The notes under the pieces are model-generated. The model had not been told where the DNA came from. It was given only the letters and a program-made list of their open reading frames with translations, and did no database searches. Below, one piece after another: positions 1-11,827 of a DNA stretch of 64,000 bases. Made by a program: the position numbers and the translations under genes. Within the stretch, counting starts at the first letter, position 1. Every line of letters begins with the position of its first letter. Origin of the DNA: Bugula neritina (Eukaryota; Bryozoa; Gymnolaemata; Cheilostomatida; Bugulidae); contig OZ037772.1 of the NCBI GenBank assembly GCA_964035545.1, forward strand, positions 4,995,733 through 5,059,732, read 5' to 3'.

Positions 1-111
1 TTATATGCTAGGGAATAAGTTCAGTGAAGGATTACCTGATGTATTCACATCAATGACATCTCTAAGAAAGTTGGATATTGAGGACTGTGGACTACCAACT
101 CTAGCTGAGAG
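1..111 (+). CDS. LRR exon E1 (5' part outside the window)
   Basis: This is the 3' part of an LRR-pair exon. It reads in frame from the window edge (YMLGNKFSEGLPDVF..., then a second repeat with LDIEDCGLPTLAE) and ends GAG AG before the donor gttagtaaa, in phase 2 like all later array exons. Its 5' splice border lies outside the window, so the array continues to the left. Confidence 0.8.
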
Positions 112-2518
112 GTTAGTAAAAGCAACTCAATATGAAACCCAAATAAAATGCTTTTATCTATTGTATACGACATCTAGGATTTGCCAGCAGTTCTTTAGAC
201 TTAAATTTTTTGCTTGTAAATAATTTCTGAAATTTTTTCAAACCTGTTAAATTAGTCTTGCTTTATTCTATATAATATGCAAACAAATACTAGCCAATGA
301 AAAGGTTCTATGTAATATCATGACATGTGGTTATAGATTATATAAGACATGTTACAACATTTTAGTTCCCTATATTCCTTAACGCTTGAATTACATAAAA
401 GTTAATGAGTTTAGTTCAGTATATGATTTTTCTCTAAAAGATATACAGCTTACGCTCTATTATACAATATACAATATACATACCTGCAGACTAAAACTAG
501 CCATTGATCTGACAACATACTGTATAATTGATATGTAAAGTATACAGTCTGTTATTAAATACCACAAAAATATTAAATTTGACAATCTTTAAATTTCTAA
601 GTATAAAAAAAACCAATTATCTTAACGAATCTACTTTAATTATTGAAAATAAATTATTTTACTATGTGAATAAAATTTTAGTTGTAAATTTTATGCTTTA
701 CATGGTTTTGAAAAAAAATCATGCTGCAGTACATGTTTCACATGCATATGTAATATATACTGTATATTAATACTAATGTATTTTCTTCCAACTTCGTTTT
801 TCATGGGATAAAGTTTATATCTCAATCGGCAATTTTCTATTAGAATTACATTACATTACATGCCTGAAATAGTATATGTGCGTTCAGTTCCCTGCTACCA
901 TAAAGCAATTCACGTGCGCTAACCGTCATGATGTCATAACTTCAATCACAGGAGGCTGTAATCCTACATGCCCCTCCCTTCAAATAGGAGCACATTGCAC
1001 TTAACAGACATCAAATGGAAGTTGTAATTCTACATGCCCCTCCTTTTAAATAGAAGGACATCACAATTACTAGACATAACAAATTATTATAAGCGCATTA
1101 CAGGTAGCCTTCTATGAAATAAAATATTAGAATATATAATATCGTTATTTATGCAGTTATGTGTTACAAGAAAACCTAATCATCATGTTGTTTAGAGAAA
1201 AAACAGGTGTGACGGAGTTATCAACTTGCACTTCGTTCGTTTGTAACTCATAAACATTTATATAGTATATCAGCTGCACACAGTTGTAACTTTTTGACTG
1301 ATAAATTTGCAGAAAGTTGCTTTTTATAAGTCCTCAGATATTTCTGCAAATTAATAGATATCAGATGAAAGCATATCGCACGAAATAGACATCAAATTAT
1401 CATAAGCACATTACAGGTAGCCTTCTGTGAAATAAAATATTAAAATATATATTATCATTAATTATGCAGTTACAAGAAAGCCTAATATTCATGTTGTTCA
1501 AAGTGAAAACAGTTATGCCAGAGTTATCAAATTGAATTTCATTAAATTGTAACACATGAATATTCATATAGTATAATGGCTGTACACAGTTGTAATTTTT
1601 GACTGAGAAATTTAAAGAAAATTGCTTTTTTTGAGTTCGCAGATATTTCTGCAAATTAGACATCAAATGAATATGAACTAAGTATATGCAGCTTTTTATG
1701 AAATAAATTACAAAAAAAATATTATCGTTATTATCATGGTAGGTCAGGTCAGGTAGAATGCCTGCTACCGGATAACCATGAAAGTTGAAGTTGAAAAGGA
1801 TTTGGACAAAAATATAGAGTGTTGGGATGAAAATAATAATGACGTAGAGCAAATGTGGAAAATATGGAAGAAAACAGTGTTTCCAACTGCTAGTGAAGTG
1901 GTTGGGAAGCAAGGACGTAAACATCCGGATTGGTTGATTGAGAAGAGAAACAAGGCAAGACAAGCTTTCTTCTAGTGTATTACTAAATTGAGAAGAAAGA
2001 TTAGCTCAAAAGTGCAGAGCGGTTTTCAGAGATATACCGGAGAAATGAAAAAGAAACGGTGGAATAATTCTTGCTATATTGCGTATAATATGCAAATAAA
2101 TACAAGCCAATAAAAAGATTATATGTAGTATTATGACATATGATTCTAGAATATATAAAAAATGTTACAATACTTCAATTTCCTATATTCCTTAACGCTC
2201 GAATTAAGTAAAAGTTGATGAGTTAAGTTCAGTATATAGTTTTTCTTAGAGGATATACAGCTTTAGCTCTATCATATCATAATATACCTGCAGACTAAAA
2301 CTAGCCATTGATCTGACAACATAACGTATAATTGATAACTGAATTATACAGTTTTTTATTATATACAACTCAATACAGCTCGAGCTTCAATATGTAATAT
2401 CCTGCAGACTGAAATCAATTCTGTTGAGTTAGTGATATATAATGCTAAAGTAATTATTTTGTATTATGTATCTTAAGTATTATATATCTTGTATTATATA
2501 ATTTATGATCTGCTACAG
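112..2518. other. Array intron E1-E2 with relics
   Basis: The segment contains intron sequence shared with the rest of the array, for example the block near 482-535 beginning cctgcagactaaaact. At about 840-890 the sequence that normally precedes an exon joins directly to sequence found deep in the next intron, so one exon appears deleted. A roughly 306-bp tandem duplication covers about 1076-1380 and 1382-1690. A LINE scrap lies at 1680-2070 and is listed separately. I see no other gene. Confidence 0.6.
1680..2070 (+). pseudogene. Internally deleted LINE fragment
   Basis: The stretch containing EVVGKQGRKHPDW and EKRNKARQAFF matches the linker between endonuclease and reverse transcriptase of the larger LINE at 38830-42970 (same words at 40440-40560). 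The preceding 1690-1780 matches the flank at about 38690-38810, so roughly 1.5 kb of the longer copy is missing here. A TAG follows the Phe codons at 1971. It is non-functional. Confidence 0.65.
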
Positions 2519-2659
2519 TATGTCTAACCTGAAGAATCTGGAGACTCTTGATATGTCAAAAAATAACTTCAGTAAGGGTTTATCTGATGTATTCACATCA
2601 ATGACATCTCTAAGAGAGTTGAATATGTGGTACTGTACACTACAAACTTTACCTGCGAG
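2519..2659 (+). CDS. LRR exon E2
   Basis: This is a 141-bp phase 2-2 exon after acceptor ctgctacag and before donor gtttttaaa. It encodes MSNLKNLETLDMSKNNFSKG, then LSDVFTSMTSLRELNMWYC..LQTLPA: two LRRs of about 25 and 22 residues. Its distinctive residues are K at the SxN position and WYC in the second strand. The acceptor (tacag|T instead of tatag|C) and donor differ slightly from the array consensus, but phase and length are conserved. The function is that of the whole receptor described at 43418. Confidence 0.85.
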
Positions 2660-3402
2660 GTTTTTAAAAGCAACAATCATAGGGAATACATATAAAATGT
2701 TTTTATCTATAGTACACAACATCTAGAATTTGCCTGCAGTTCGTTATAATTAAATTATTTGCTGCCAAATAATTTCTGAAAATGTTTCAAATCTTTTCCA
2801 ACTAATTATTCTAAAATTATTAAGCTGCACCATCAACATTAATTACAAAAACCTTCAGGCTATTCAGTTGAAAACTGAAAGTTTAAAGTGAGCTCTTTTG
2901 TTTATACACTTAAAAGGCTGTATATGGTCCATTGCGATAGCGCAAGGGTTACTGATTTGTGGTTAAATGTGGTTAAATAATTATTATAACGTGTGGTTTA
3001 ATGGAAAATATATGTAAGAAGCTGTACAATATTTTAATTTAAAAAGCTTGGAATGAGTAAAAGTTAGCAAGTTGAGTTTCTTGGCTTTTTGAAAAATAAG
3101 AAGCTCAAGCTTCAATATGTAACATCCTGCAGACTAAAATGAGACTTTGATCTGGCAATATAATGTATAATTCATATTTAAGTAAGTCATACAGTATTTT
3201 GTTATACTATAAGCTGTAATAAACTTAAAAGTTTTAGAAACAATTAATCTGCATTTTGAAGTATGAAACAAAAATGAATAATTTTTAAAAAATACCAGTA
3301 ATGATAGAAAACATTATATACTAATGAAATGTAAACTTTATAGCTTGTATTCAGCTTAAGGTCTCTCAAAGAAGATGTCATGCAGCATATTTCACACACA
3401 TA
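2660..3402. other. Array intron, interrupted at about 3402
   Basis: This is array-type intron. Between 3390 and 3402 it contains ttcacacacatatg, which precedes exon units elsewhere (for example 19428-19440), but the expected continuation is replaced by foreign sequence beginning ggtcattccacgcc. The intron therefore appears broken by transposon insertion. A piggyBac-like MITE fragment lies at 2803-2954. Confidence 0.55.
2803..2954 (+). mobile_element. 3' fragment of the TTAA-type MITE
   Basis: The fragment matches the last ~180 bp of the complete element at 34917-35605. Shared words are attaagctgc, gttgaaaactg, aagtttaaagt and atatggtccattg, and it ends cgcaagggtta. It is truncated on the left, and the right TTAA is not intact. 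Confidence 0.6.
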
Positions 3403-6250
3403 TGGGTCATTCCACGCCAACTCAACAAGGTTTTTGAGGATTTTCACTGACACGTCTCAGATTTTTTCGAGACTTTAGTATGGTATTTCAAAATATGTCC
3501 ATTAAAAAAACATCAAATATTAGCCCTCAATTCCTAATAGTTTTGTAGTTATGGCACTTTTTGTGAGCAAAGATTGGTAAAAAATCGGTACTTTTTTATG
3601 GGTTTCGGTACCGAAGGTCAACTTCATGGGTTTATATCTCGGAGACGATTCAAGACAAGCTTTGGCAGTTTTTCAAAATTTTCAATTTTCAGGCACTTAA
3701 AACTCACCTTTTACAAATAGGTATGACCTTGATATTTCCAGCACCTAACAACTATATTATATATATTACAATAAAAAAGTTTCAGCTTTTTACTGGCATA
3801 GGTTTCATCAGAATTGTGTGTTGAAATCCAAAAATTTTTAGAATTATATGCTATTTCATCAGGAGAAAACTCAATGTGGGTATAAATGAATTTTTTTAAA
3901 AATGATTTCATTTTAAAGATGTTGGTATATATTATGTTATATTAAAAACTGAACGTTTGTATATCGTTCCTTCATAGGAAAATTTTGGATTAAATTGACG
4001 CATTATTTTCGATTTTCGCCTATGTTTAAAACTACACTCTATACAGTTACTAAACATGTAAAAAGTCATAAAAAATACCAAAATTGTTTACATATTACCT
4101 GCAATAATTTTCATAACATTTAAATTTAATTTGGATATCAGTAATCTTTATCCTTCATAAAATTGATTAAACTAGGTTCATTTTAGTTAAAACCGATAAG
4201 CTGTTAGAATTTAAAAGCACAATAGATTTAAATCTAATAAATGAGAAATTTTTTTTTTATAAATACCATTTATAATTGAATGGCATATTTATGAAAGTTT
4301 GCACAAATCTTTTACATAAAGCCTGAATAATATCCATGAGAGGAAGGTTGCATCGTATGCCTGTAGGTAGTGCTTCTTTCCATTGAATGTAATCGGTTTC
4401 TTAACATAACAGAGTACACATTGTTTTGGTGCCCAGCCTTTATCCTCCAGGGAAGGCCAGTGAAATGAGTGGGTAAGTCCATAGAAGTGCATACAATTAA
4501 TGAGCATTCATTTTCTTCCCAAAATTTGGTTAGGACACAACCTACTCACCAGTTATAATACGTGCATCTGTTGAAATATTCTACTTTTAGGCGAACAAAT
4601 TTTACCATGTTTGCATAAAGTTCACCTTAGGAGAAAACAGCAGTTTGTATTGTTGTATCATTTGCTGATATTTTCTTGGCAGTCAGTTCTTTGCTAACTG
4701 TAAGGGTAAAAAAATGATATTCACAGGTACCAGGCACGGCCTTTGCAAGTGAGAAGCGAGAATATTCTGAGATACGGGAATTATTAGTGATAGAGAAAAA
4801 AAGTCACATTTTTATATGTGGGATGAGCCCCACTGAAACAAGTCTTGGGAATTTAACAAATGTCTGGGAGTTGCTGCTTGCAAAAAATCTGCTAGCAGCT
4901 TTTCTTTTAATCGGTCCACCTACACCATCACAGGCATTTATGTCATGACTGGTTGAAAAAGAGTTCCACTAAGCATGAAATCTAAAATCATCTTCTTGAG
5001 ACACGAAATTCGCATTTTTTTTAAATTCTTATATTGGGCAGCTAGCTGCTCCGTCAGAGAAATAATAAATTTTCTTCAAGTGGGGGACATTTTCTTCACA
5101 AGATTCACGACTGTTTTCTAAAACATCCTGATAGGAACATATGTAATGTTGCAAACAGTCACCTATCATACACATGCAGTAATTAGGTTTAATCTCTCAA
5201 TCTTCGATAGGATATGTCACAAAGGGATTTACGGCAGGTTAGGAATTTTACCAAAGAAACCACTGCACCGCATTGTAACATTTAGTCCTTCGAAACAAAG
5301 AATTTTCAGGCTATAGCATTTGTGATGGCTGCTGTCATTTTTGGTCTCTTGGGGGTCATCCAAAATTTTTACTTTTTGATGTGGATGAATAGAGTAGGAC
5401 TTTGTGATCACATTGCACTTTAAATTTTTAAAATCAGTCAAATAGAACTAGAAATATGCCTGGTTATACACACAGCGGTCCACAACAAACGACTTTTATT
5501 ATTGCGAGTAACTAACAGTCAAAGTTCGGCGACTCATAATTGTACTAAATTCGTTGTTTATCTACCTAGCAACAGTGTCTTCAATCAGCTCCATCGGCCC
5601 AAAAGTTAGTTAACAGGGGTGGTTTTTTATGCTGATCATGAAAATATTAATTTAAAGTTCATATCTGCAATATCCTAATCAACATTTCAGAGTTGAGTTC
5701 AGTATAATGACAACATTTTGATGATTATCCTGAAAGATTAATACTATAATGCCACGTGGTTTCATAACAAAATCAAACTCTTTTGTATCACTGTTGTCAC
5801 TAAGTTCATCATTACTATTATCACCACTACTCTTCAGTCCTTGTCCTTAATTTTCAATGTAGAAACATTATTTTAAGTTGTCAATATCTGTTATCTATTA
5901 ACTTGCAGCGCGATCCAGTCGCCATGTTTATTATTAGTAACAATTCCCAGTCAAATTATACTTGACTACGTTGCACGCTACACTATGCCGCTATTTTAAC
6001 TGTTGTTAAAGGTCGCGCTATTATGCTCTAATCACGTGACCAGCTTGCCAACCATGGAATGGCTCATTAAAACACCAATCATTCCTAAACCATAGCAGAT
6101 ATCACAAAACCGATTGGACAGCTAGAAAGAGCACATGTTAATTGACTATTACACACTAAAAGCTAAAATTGACCTATTTATGAGAACTATAGATAAAACC
6201 CCTTATAACTAACAATAGCGAATAATGCCAAGAGACCAAAACTGACGGGA
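3403..6250 (-). pseudogene. Decayed transposon-type gene, family unassigned
   Basis: Minus-strand translation shows pieces of one protein recurrent in invertebrate repeats. From N to C: a segment at 5229-5441 with HPHQKVKILDDPQETK; a segment at about 4880-5110 with IYYFSDGAAS, then STSHDINACDGVGGPIKRKA; and a C-terminal segment at 4289-4507 with MHFYGLTHSFHWPSLEDKGW. I recall these FSDGAAS / TSHGK-DGxGG / SFHWP words from repeat-derived predicted proteins but cannot name the superfamily. Stops and frameshifts separate the pieces. The left end begins ggtcattccacgccaactc and is fused to array intron. I found no matching inverted end on the right, so the element is truncated or the limit at ~6250 is approximate. 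Confidence 0.5.
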
Positions 6251-6465
6251 GCCATCACATTTTATATCTATAGACCTAAATATGTAAATAGCAATATTTA
6301 TGTAAGATTTTCTGTTTTATCAAGAAATTGAAGTTTTTTTTCTAATTTACTTTATACATAGTTAAAGAAACAATTGCTAAAGCCTGCATATCTCTTTCAC
6401 GCCACCCTTCACTCACTCACCCACACCCTCATCCACCCATCATCTCTTACCTTCTTTCTGTAAAA

Positions 6466-6536
6466 CACCACACGCACACGCACACGCACACGCACACGCA
6501 CACGCACACACACACACACATACACACACACACCCA
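6466..6536. repeat. (CA)n / (CACACG)n microsatellite
   Basis: A run of cacacg and caca units is visible directly. It lies among AT-rich sequence and has no coding content. Confidence 0.95.
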
Positions 6537-6667
6537 CACTGTAAGAAACCTGCTCTCTCAGTTTAGCTGGCTTGCTAATGATAAAATACATTTTGTCAGT
6601 ATGCTTCATGAAGGTATCTCTACTTGATAAATTTACAGGTTGGAGCGGGTGGTGATTGTTTGGTAAA

Positions 6668-6838
6668 GGAATATATATACATATATATATACATATATAT
6701 GTATAAATATATATATAAATAAATATATACATATGATGTGATATATGATATGATATAACGTGGTATATGATATAATATGATATAATGTGATATATGGTAT
6801 GATATGATGTGTAAACTGGTATATATATATATATATAA
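6668..6838. repeat. TA-rich microsatellite block
   Basis: Imperfect (TA)n with gatatgatata-type units. Its right edge is exactly where the Penelope-like copy begins. Confidence 0.9.
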
Positions 6839-8439
6839 ATTGGTTTGAAAACATCAAGAACAAAAGCAGTAAGTCGTTTATTACTTTTGATATATGCAAT
6901 TTCTACCCATCAATAACCGAAGACCTCCTTTACAAAGCCCTTTCCTTTGCGTCACACTTTACCAACATACCAACTGAACACCAGGAAATAATTTTACACT
7001 CTAAAAAGTCCATCCTTATCTCCAATGGTGAACAATGGACAAAAAAACACGACAGTAATTTTGATGTCACTATGGGAAGCTATGACGGCGCCGAAACCTG
7101 CCAACTAATTGCAATATACTTGCTTAATCTATTAACTACTGAAATGAACATAGAATGTAATTTAGGCCTGTCTAGAGATGATGGATTCATAGTTTGTGAA
7201 GGAACACCTAGACATACAGAACAGAACAAAAAACAAATTTGCATTTTTTTTAGAAAATTTAATCTTTCAATCACAATAGAAGCCAATAAGAAAGTTGTAA
7301 ACTTCCTAGATGTAACATTTAACTTGACTAACCAATCCTATAAACCCCATACAAAACCTGGAAACACTATCCTCTATGTTCATAAACAAAGTGACCACCC
7401 ACCTGCAGTATTGAAAAACATACCAGAAAATATTAATAAAAGACTTAGCTCACTATCCTCCAATGAAGAAGAGCTTAACACCACCATACAACCGTACCAA
7501 GAAGCACTATCAAACAGCGGATATGACTATAAATTAAAATATAACCCGACACCCAAATCCAACAACAATAATAGAAATAGAAATAGAAACATTTTGTGGT
7601 ACAACCCACCTTTTAGTTCAACAGTAAAAACCAAAATAGGGAAGAAATTTCTTCAAATCATCATCAAATGCTTTCCACCATTCAACCAACTAAGTAAAAT
7701 TTTCAATAGGAAAACCATAAAAATTAGCTATTCATGCATGCCCAACATGAAAAATATTATTGATGGCTCGAACCATCACAAACTTAAAACCACACACACC
7801 CCCACTACCGCTACTAAACTAAATAACACACAATGTAACTGCAAACAACCTTCCCACTGTCCATTAAATGGTAAATGCTTATACAAAGGCGTAATATACC
7901 AAGCAACTGTAACAAGACATGACAATAATTCCAGCCATTCATACATAGGACTCTGTTCGACTACCTTCAAAACCAGATTCAATAACCACAAAGCCTCTTT
8001 TCTACATGCAGATAAAGCCAACAGCACGCAACTCAGCAGACACATCTGGAATTTAAAAAACAACAACACGAAATTCAGCTTAAAATGGAATATTTTAAAA
8101 AATTGCAAATCATACTCAAACCTAACCAACAGATGTAACTTATGCAACTATGAGAAGTATATGATTTCAAAACAACCGGAATTATCTTCCCTCAACAAAC
8201 GAAAAGAGCTTTCCACCACATGTAGACATAAACGCAAATTTTTACTTGCGCACTTAACAGACGCTAGTTAAAACATTCCAGCGTAGTAATACACTAACAA
8301 TACTAATTTCAAAACAAAATCACTCAAGCGTACACACAACGACCTGATGATCGTAGCTCGCACTACGTGAAACAATATTGTATAGTCAATAAATGAAGAT
8401 CTAAATTTATTTTTATATCCAAAATTGTATTAGTACCAA

Positions 8440-8443
<4 letters not shown>
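6839..8443 (+). mobile_element. Penelope-like retroelement copy A, 5'-truncated
   Basis: The open frame runs from 6841 to the stop at 8271, longer than the first ATG (7072) suggests. It opens with FITFDICNFYPSI, the metal-binding motif A of reverse transcriptase, continues to FDVTMGSYDGAE and SRDDGF (the motif C region, with Tyr replaced by Ser), then a linker with CNCKQPSHCPLNGKC, a Cys cluster that may bind zinc. A GIY-YIG-type endonuclease follows (VIYQATV...SYIGLCSTTFKTRFNNH) and a Cys-rich tail (CNLCNYEKY). RT followed by C-terminal GIY-YIG is the canonical Penelope-like order. The N-terminal RT portion is missing because the copy is cut at the (TA)n tract. The frame has no internal stop, but the lost 5' half means it is probably dead. 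A hammerhead-like motif lies in the 3' UTR at 8338-8387, and a longer (TA)n tract follows. Confidence 0.85.
8338..8387 (+). ncRNA. Hammerhead-ribozyme-like motif in PLE-A tail
   Basis: The core CTGATGA (8344-8350) is followed by a hairpin CGTAG/CTACG (stem II), then GAAA and a short self-complementary ACAAT/ATTGT stem III. Stem I is only GAC/GTC with two extra bases, so self-cleavage is uncertain. Penelope-like elements are known to carry hammerheads in their terminal regions. Confidence 0.45.

Positions 8444-8512
<69 letters not shown>
8441..8512. repeat. (TA)n microsatellite
   Basis: An almost pure TA run directly abuts the 3' end of Penelope-like copy A. Confidence 0.95.
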
Positions 8513-8514
<2 letters not shown>

Positions 8515-8645
8515 GTATGCTGATTGTCAATCTAGTTGGAGTTCCAGCAAAGTAAAGTGCTCGATATCACGGGTGACAGAGCTAATATAATGTAGTGTGT
8601 TCAGATTGTTAATGATACATATATATATTTTCATTTAAAAAATCT

Positions 8646-8692
8646 CACACGACTGTATAGTTTTGTACAGTAAACTGCACTCGTCAGGTGTT
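8646..8692 (-). ncRNA. Decayed hammerhead-like motif (minus strand)
   Basis: On the minus strand CTGACGA (8681-8687) is followed by a 6-bp stem II (8665-8680), then AAA where GAA is required, stem III ACT/AGT, and a 4-bp stem I (8647-8650 with 8688-8691). All three helices form, but the essential core G (G12) is A, so it should not cleave. Confidence 0.5.
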
Positions 8693-9195
8693 AGACTAAA
8701 AATAAATAAAATCTAGCTATATGAAGCATACAGATTATTCAAATTTTTACATAAAGAAAAGTATCATGCTAAACACAACGTAGCGAAGCCATACAACACA
8801 ACTACCAAAAGGTGTAATTTATGCCTATGGGAATGTTTCTTTATTTTATACAAACCTAACATGTGTACTTTAAACAAGCGAAATGAACTCTTATCAACCT
8901 GCCGACACTCAAAAAAATTCTTACTGTGCAACCACAAAACCTACAAACTCTGTAGCCTATTTATATTTTAAGTACTATAGTAAATAATATACAAATACCC
9001 ATAGAGAATAGTCACCCAACAAAAACTTCATGCATCTGCTATAAATTATGTTTTTACATTACATTATGGTTTTTTTTATATAATAATTTACACCTACAAA
9101 CCTATATAACAATACAGCCACTGTTATGTCTTCGTTACGTTTTACCTTGTGTTTAGCATTTTGATTTTCTTAATGTAAAAATTTAAATTCGTCAA

Positions 9196-9246
9196 TATTG
9201 TGCCTGAGGAGTGCCAAAGAGGCATGAAACTATTAGTAGTACAATA
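9196..9246 (+). ncRNA. Hammerhead ribozyme, type I layout
   Basis: Stem I pairs 9196-9203 with 9239-9246 (8 bp including one G-U). The core is CTGAGGA (9204-9210; the U7 position tolerates any base). Stem II is 9211-9225 (GTGCC/GGCAT with loop AAAGA), then GAA (9226-9228), and stem III ACT/AGT. The predicted cleavage is after A9238. All invariant core positions (CUGANGA, GAA, UH) are present. It sits in the 3' UTR of the Penelope-like family B fragment. Confidence 0.75.
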
Positions 9247-9371
9247 AAACAACATCTATATAACTAAATTGCTCTTTTCCTCAATAATATAATTGCTCAT
9301 TATTATACACATAATAATTTGAGCACTTTTTTATCCGCTGTTTTTAAAAATCTCACGATACAATTATTATA

Positions 9372-10072
9372 TATATATAGTCTAGAAGTAACCTCCCAAA
9401 AAGTGCTCAAAAAACTGGCTTATTAAACTTTACTAGGTGGCCACTCAAAAAAAAGTTGTTTTTAGATCAAAATTTTGTGCTGATTCTGAATCTACAAACT
9501 CTAGAATTCTATCTTTACCCAAACTCAAGATATTGCAAAAAACAAATTGGCATTTGTGAATTGTGCAAAATAGTATCCAATTTTATCAAGCTATCTTGAA
9601 GAAAAAATATTTGTTGAAATACCAAAAATAATTGCCTCTTACTTAGAATTCTATGCTGATACTGAATTTAAAGACTGCAAGAGGCTATCTCAAATTATAA
9701 CCATGTTGTTTATATAAACATATAATATAGTCTAGAAGTAACCTCCCAAAAAGTGCTCAAAAAATTGGCTTATTACACTTTACTAAATGGCCACTCAAAA
9801 AAAGTTGTTTTAGGATCAGAATTCTGTGCTGATTCTGAATCTACAAACCTTAGAACACTATCTCTACCCAAAGTCAAGTTATTGCAAAAGACAAATCGAC
9901 ATTTTAGATGAGTGATAAAAAAAAATGTGGATTGTGCAAAATAGTATTCAATTTTATCAAGCTATCTTGAAAAAAAAATAGCAAAAATAATTGCCTCTTA
10001 CTTAGAATTCTATGCTGATATTGAATTTATAAAGACTGCAAGACGCTAACTCAAATTAAAACCAAGTTGTTT
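9372..10072. repeat. 350-bp tandem duplication
   Basis: Two copies begin tagtctagaagtaacctccc at 9378 and 9728. Both contain ggccactcaaaaaa and ttgcctcttacttagaattc. The copies differ by small indels. No coding capacity was recognised. Confidence 0.85.
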
Positions 10073-10342
10073 ATATAAACATATGTGTTTGTTATGAATC
10101 GACATATATTGCATGAGGCATAAGCATGCAGAATAATCATGTATGACCAAGCTATTTATACAAAAATAAAAACAAAGTCATGCCAATGTGTGAAAAAACT
10201 ATATTTATAAAATTATAGTACAAAATAAATGTTGAAATGAATAAATATTGAAATCTTTTGAGCTCAGTCCAAGTGAACCATTTGCTATATAGTCTGTGGG
10301 TAGCCGATAAACGTCTGCAAAAATCAACAAGATTTTGTAAAA

Positions 10343-11827
10343 TTATTTAGAGGAACAGAAGCATGAGAGATTATCAGAAACAAATTGGTTGCAGTAAAAT
10401 ATATAACAAATGTCTAAAAATAGTGCTTTATTATGAAAAAGTATTCTCGCCATCATTGTCACTGCCATCAGTCTCATCAGCTTCTTCCCCAATATAGAGC
10501 TTCTTCTCAGGCAATCCTTACATTGACAAACATCAGTGTATGCACTGCATTTGAGATTTCTGACATCCACATCTTGATATGTTGCAGCTGGTCTTACAGG
10601 AGCAGTTTAAACTTTGCAATATACATGTTCAGGTACGGAAGCTTGAATCATCCACTTTATATTTATGTTGCCATGATTCTCAACAATCTTTTCATAATGT
10701 TCTGGGGTAGTGCATCAATATAGGCTGTTGTCACCCTTCTCTAAATGGCTGCCTGATAATTTGCTCTTTTTACATGCAAATTTAATTCATCTCTTGTTGG
10801 AGGCAGACTCTATTAAGTTATTTTAGACGGTGAACAAAATACAGTGTATCAGACATTATCTATATATGGATTTCTTGCTCCATAAAACTTATAGACAAAT
10901 TGTTCTACTTCACCCGCTGTAATGGCTTACAGCTTGAAATACTTCCCATGCAAGGTGTTCAAAGTTTCCCATACATTATGGATATTTTCTCAAAAAAGAG
11001 TAGGCTGTGCGCTATCCTTTTCCATAAAAAGCACTATAGTCGAATAAAAACCTGTTAAAGCATGAAATCATATAGTAAGTGCTGCACAAAACTGCAGTCT
11101 GGATTTATTTGCTGCAATGTTGACATCCAAATACTTAATATGATTATGGTTTCCTCCCAGCGAGACGCTGTTTTTATTTTGGTACCATATATATTAATAT
11201 TACCTATATAACTGATGAACTGATTGCTAATATGCTAATAGCTATATGTAGCTAATACATATACTAATACTAATACTAATACTAATATAGTAATACATTA
11301 ATAATAGACACTATCTTTAATGGATACTTATTAGCAAAATATATTTTCAAACAACAGGCAAGATGTATAAAATAATATACAAAATTAATAAGTTAATGCA
11401 AATCAAAAGAATTTATTTATGTGCTAAATAACAAGCAATTGATCCAAGTTTATTTAAATATACATATATTTCAATAATATTAAAATAAGTTGCACATGAA
11501 AATACATTTTACCAAAATAAATAACTAGCGTCTAAGTAGGAAATTTAGTCTAGCCTCTATTTGGCATGACACCATGGTTACCACATCAGTGAAAAAAAAT
11601 AATTGGTAAGAAGGTAATGTTTTGCAAATAGCGAGACTTAGGATGAAAGATTGAGATTTGATTATTACACGTGAGATTATGATGTTCATAAGATATTTTG
11701 CATGTAACAAAGTTTGTGTATCTGCTTCCTCATGATCTAATTGTAAATATTTGAGTTCTGCTTTCTTAAAAATGCCACCATGTTCAAAAAATTCTAGCTG
11801 AATACAATTTTTTTTGGTATGCAACAA
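10343..11827 (-). pseudogene. Decayed repeat-family gene with CXC-like cysteines and EEADT motif
   Basis: Minus-strand translation, from N to C, gives HEEADTQTLLHAKYL...RVIIKSQSF at 11525-11827, then FVYKFYGARNPYIDNV and LPPTRDELNLHVKRANYQA near 10735-10915, and a cysteine-rich piece (CSCKTSC...CQCKDCL) at about 10500-10610. I know this order from a multi-copy family of predicted proteins in invertebrates, thought to be transposon-derived, but I cannot assign the element type. Many stops and frame changes show it is dead. It lies in the mobile-DNA block between LRR exons E2 and E3. Confidence 0.5.

Larger units (their letters stand above)
8640..9366. mobile_element. Penelope-like family B tail: inverted (-) piece joined to (+) piece
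   Basis: From about 8787 to 9366 the + strand is nearly identical to 62424-63000. It carries the C-terminal codons ending in [23 protein letters not shown]-type sequence (TAG replaced by TAC, so the frame runs slightly further) and the 3' UTR. The preceding 8640-8786 is a diverged copy of the same UTR in the opposite orientation (its reverse complement has gtgtttagcat... and aaaaattt). The head-to-head junction is near 8787. The coding part is a short C-terminal remnant. Confidence 0.7.

Noticed and set aside
1400-1963. A 187-codon minus-strand open frame
   Set aside because: It overlaps a LINE scrap and tandem duplication on the other strand, has skewed hydrophobic AT-driven composition and no recognisable motif.
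7776-8147. A 123-codon minus-strand frame inside Penelope-like copy A
   Set aside because: It is antisense to the RT/GIY-YIG frame, whose motifs are unambiguous.
9372-10072. A CRISPR-like or satellite array
   Set aside because: There are only two diverged 350-bp copies with no short spaced repeats.
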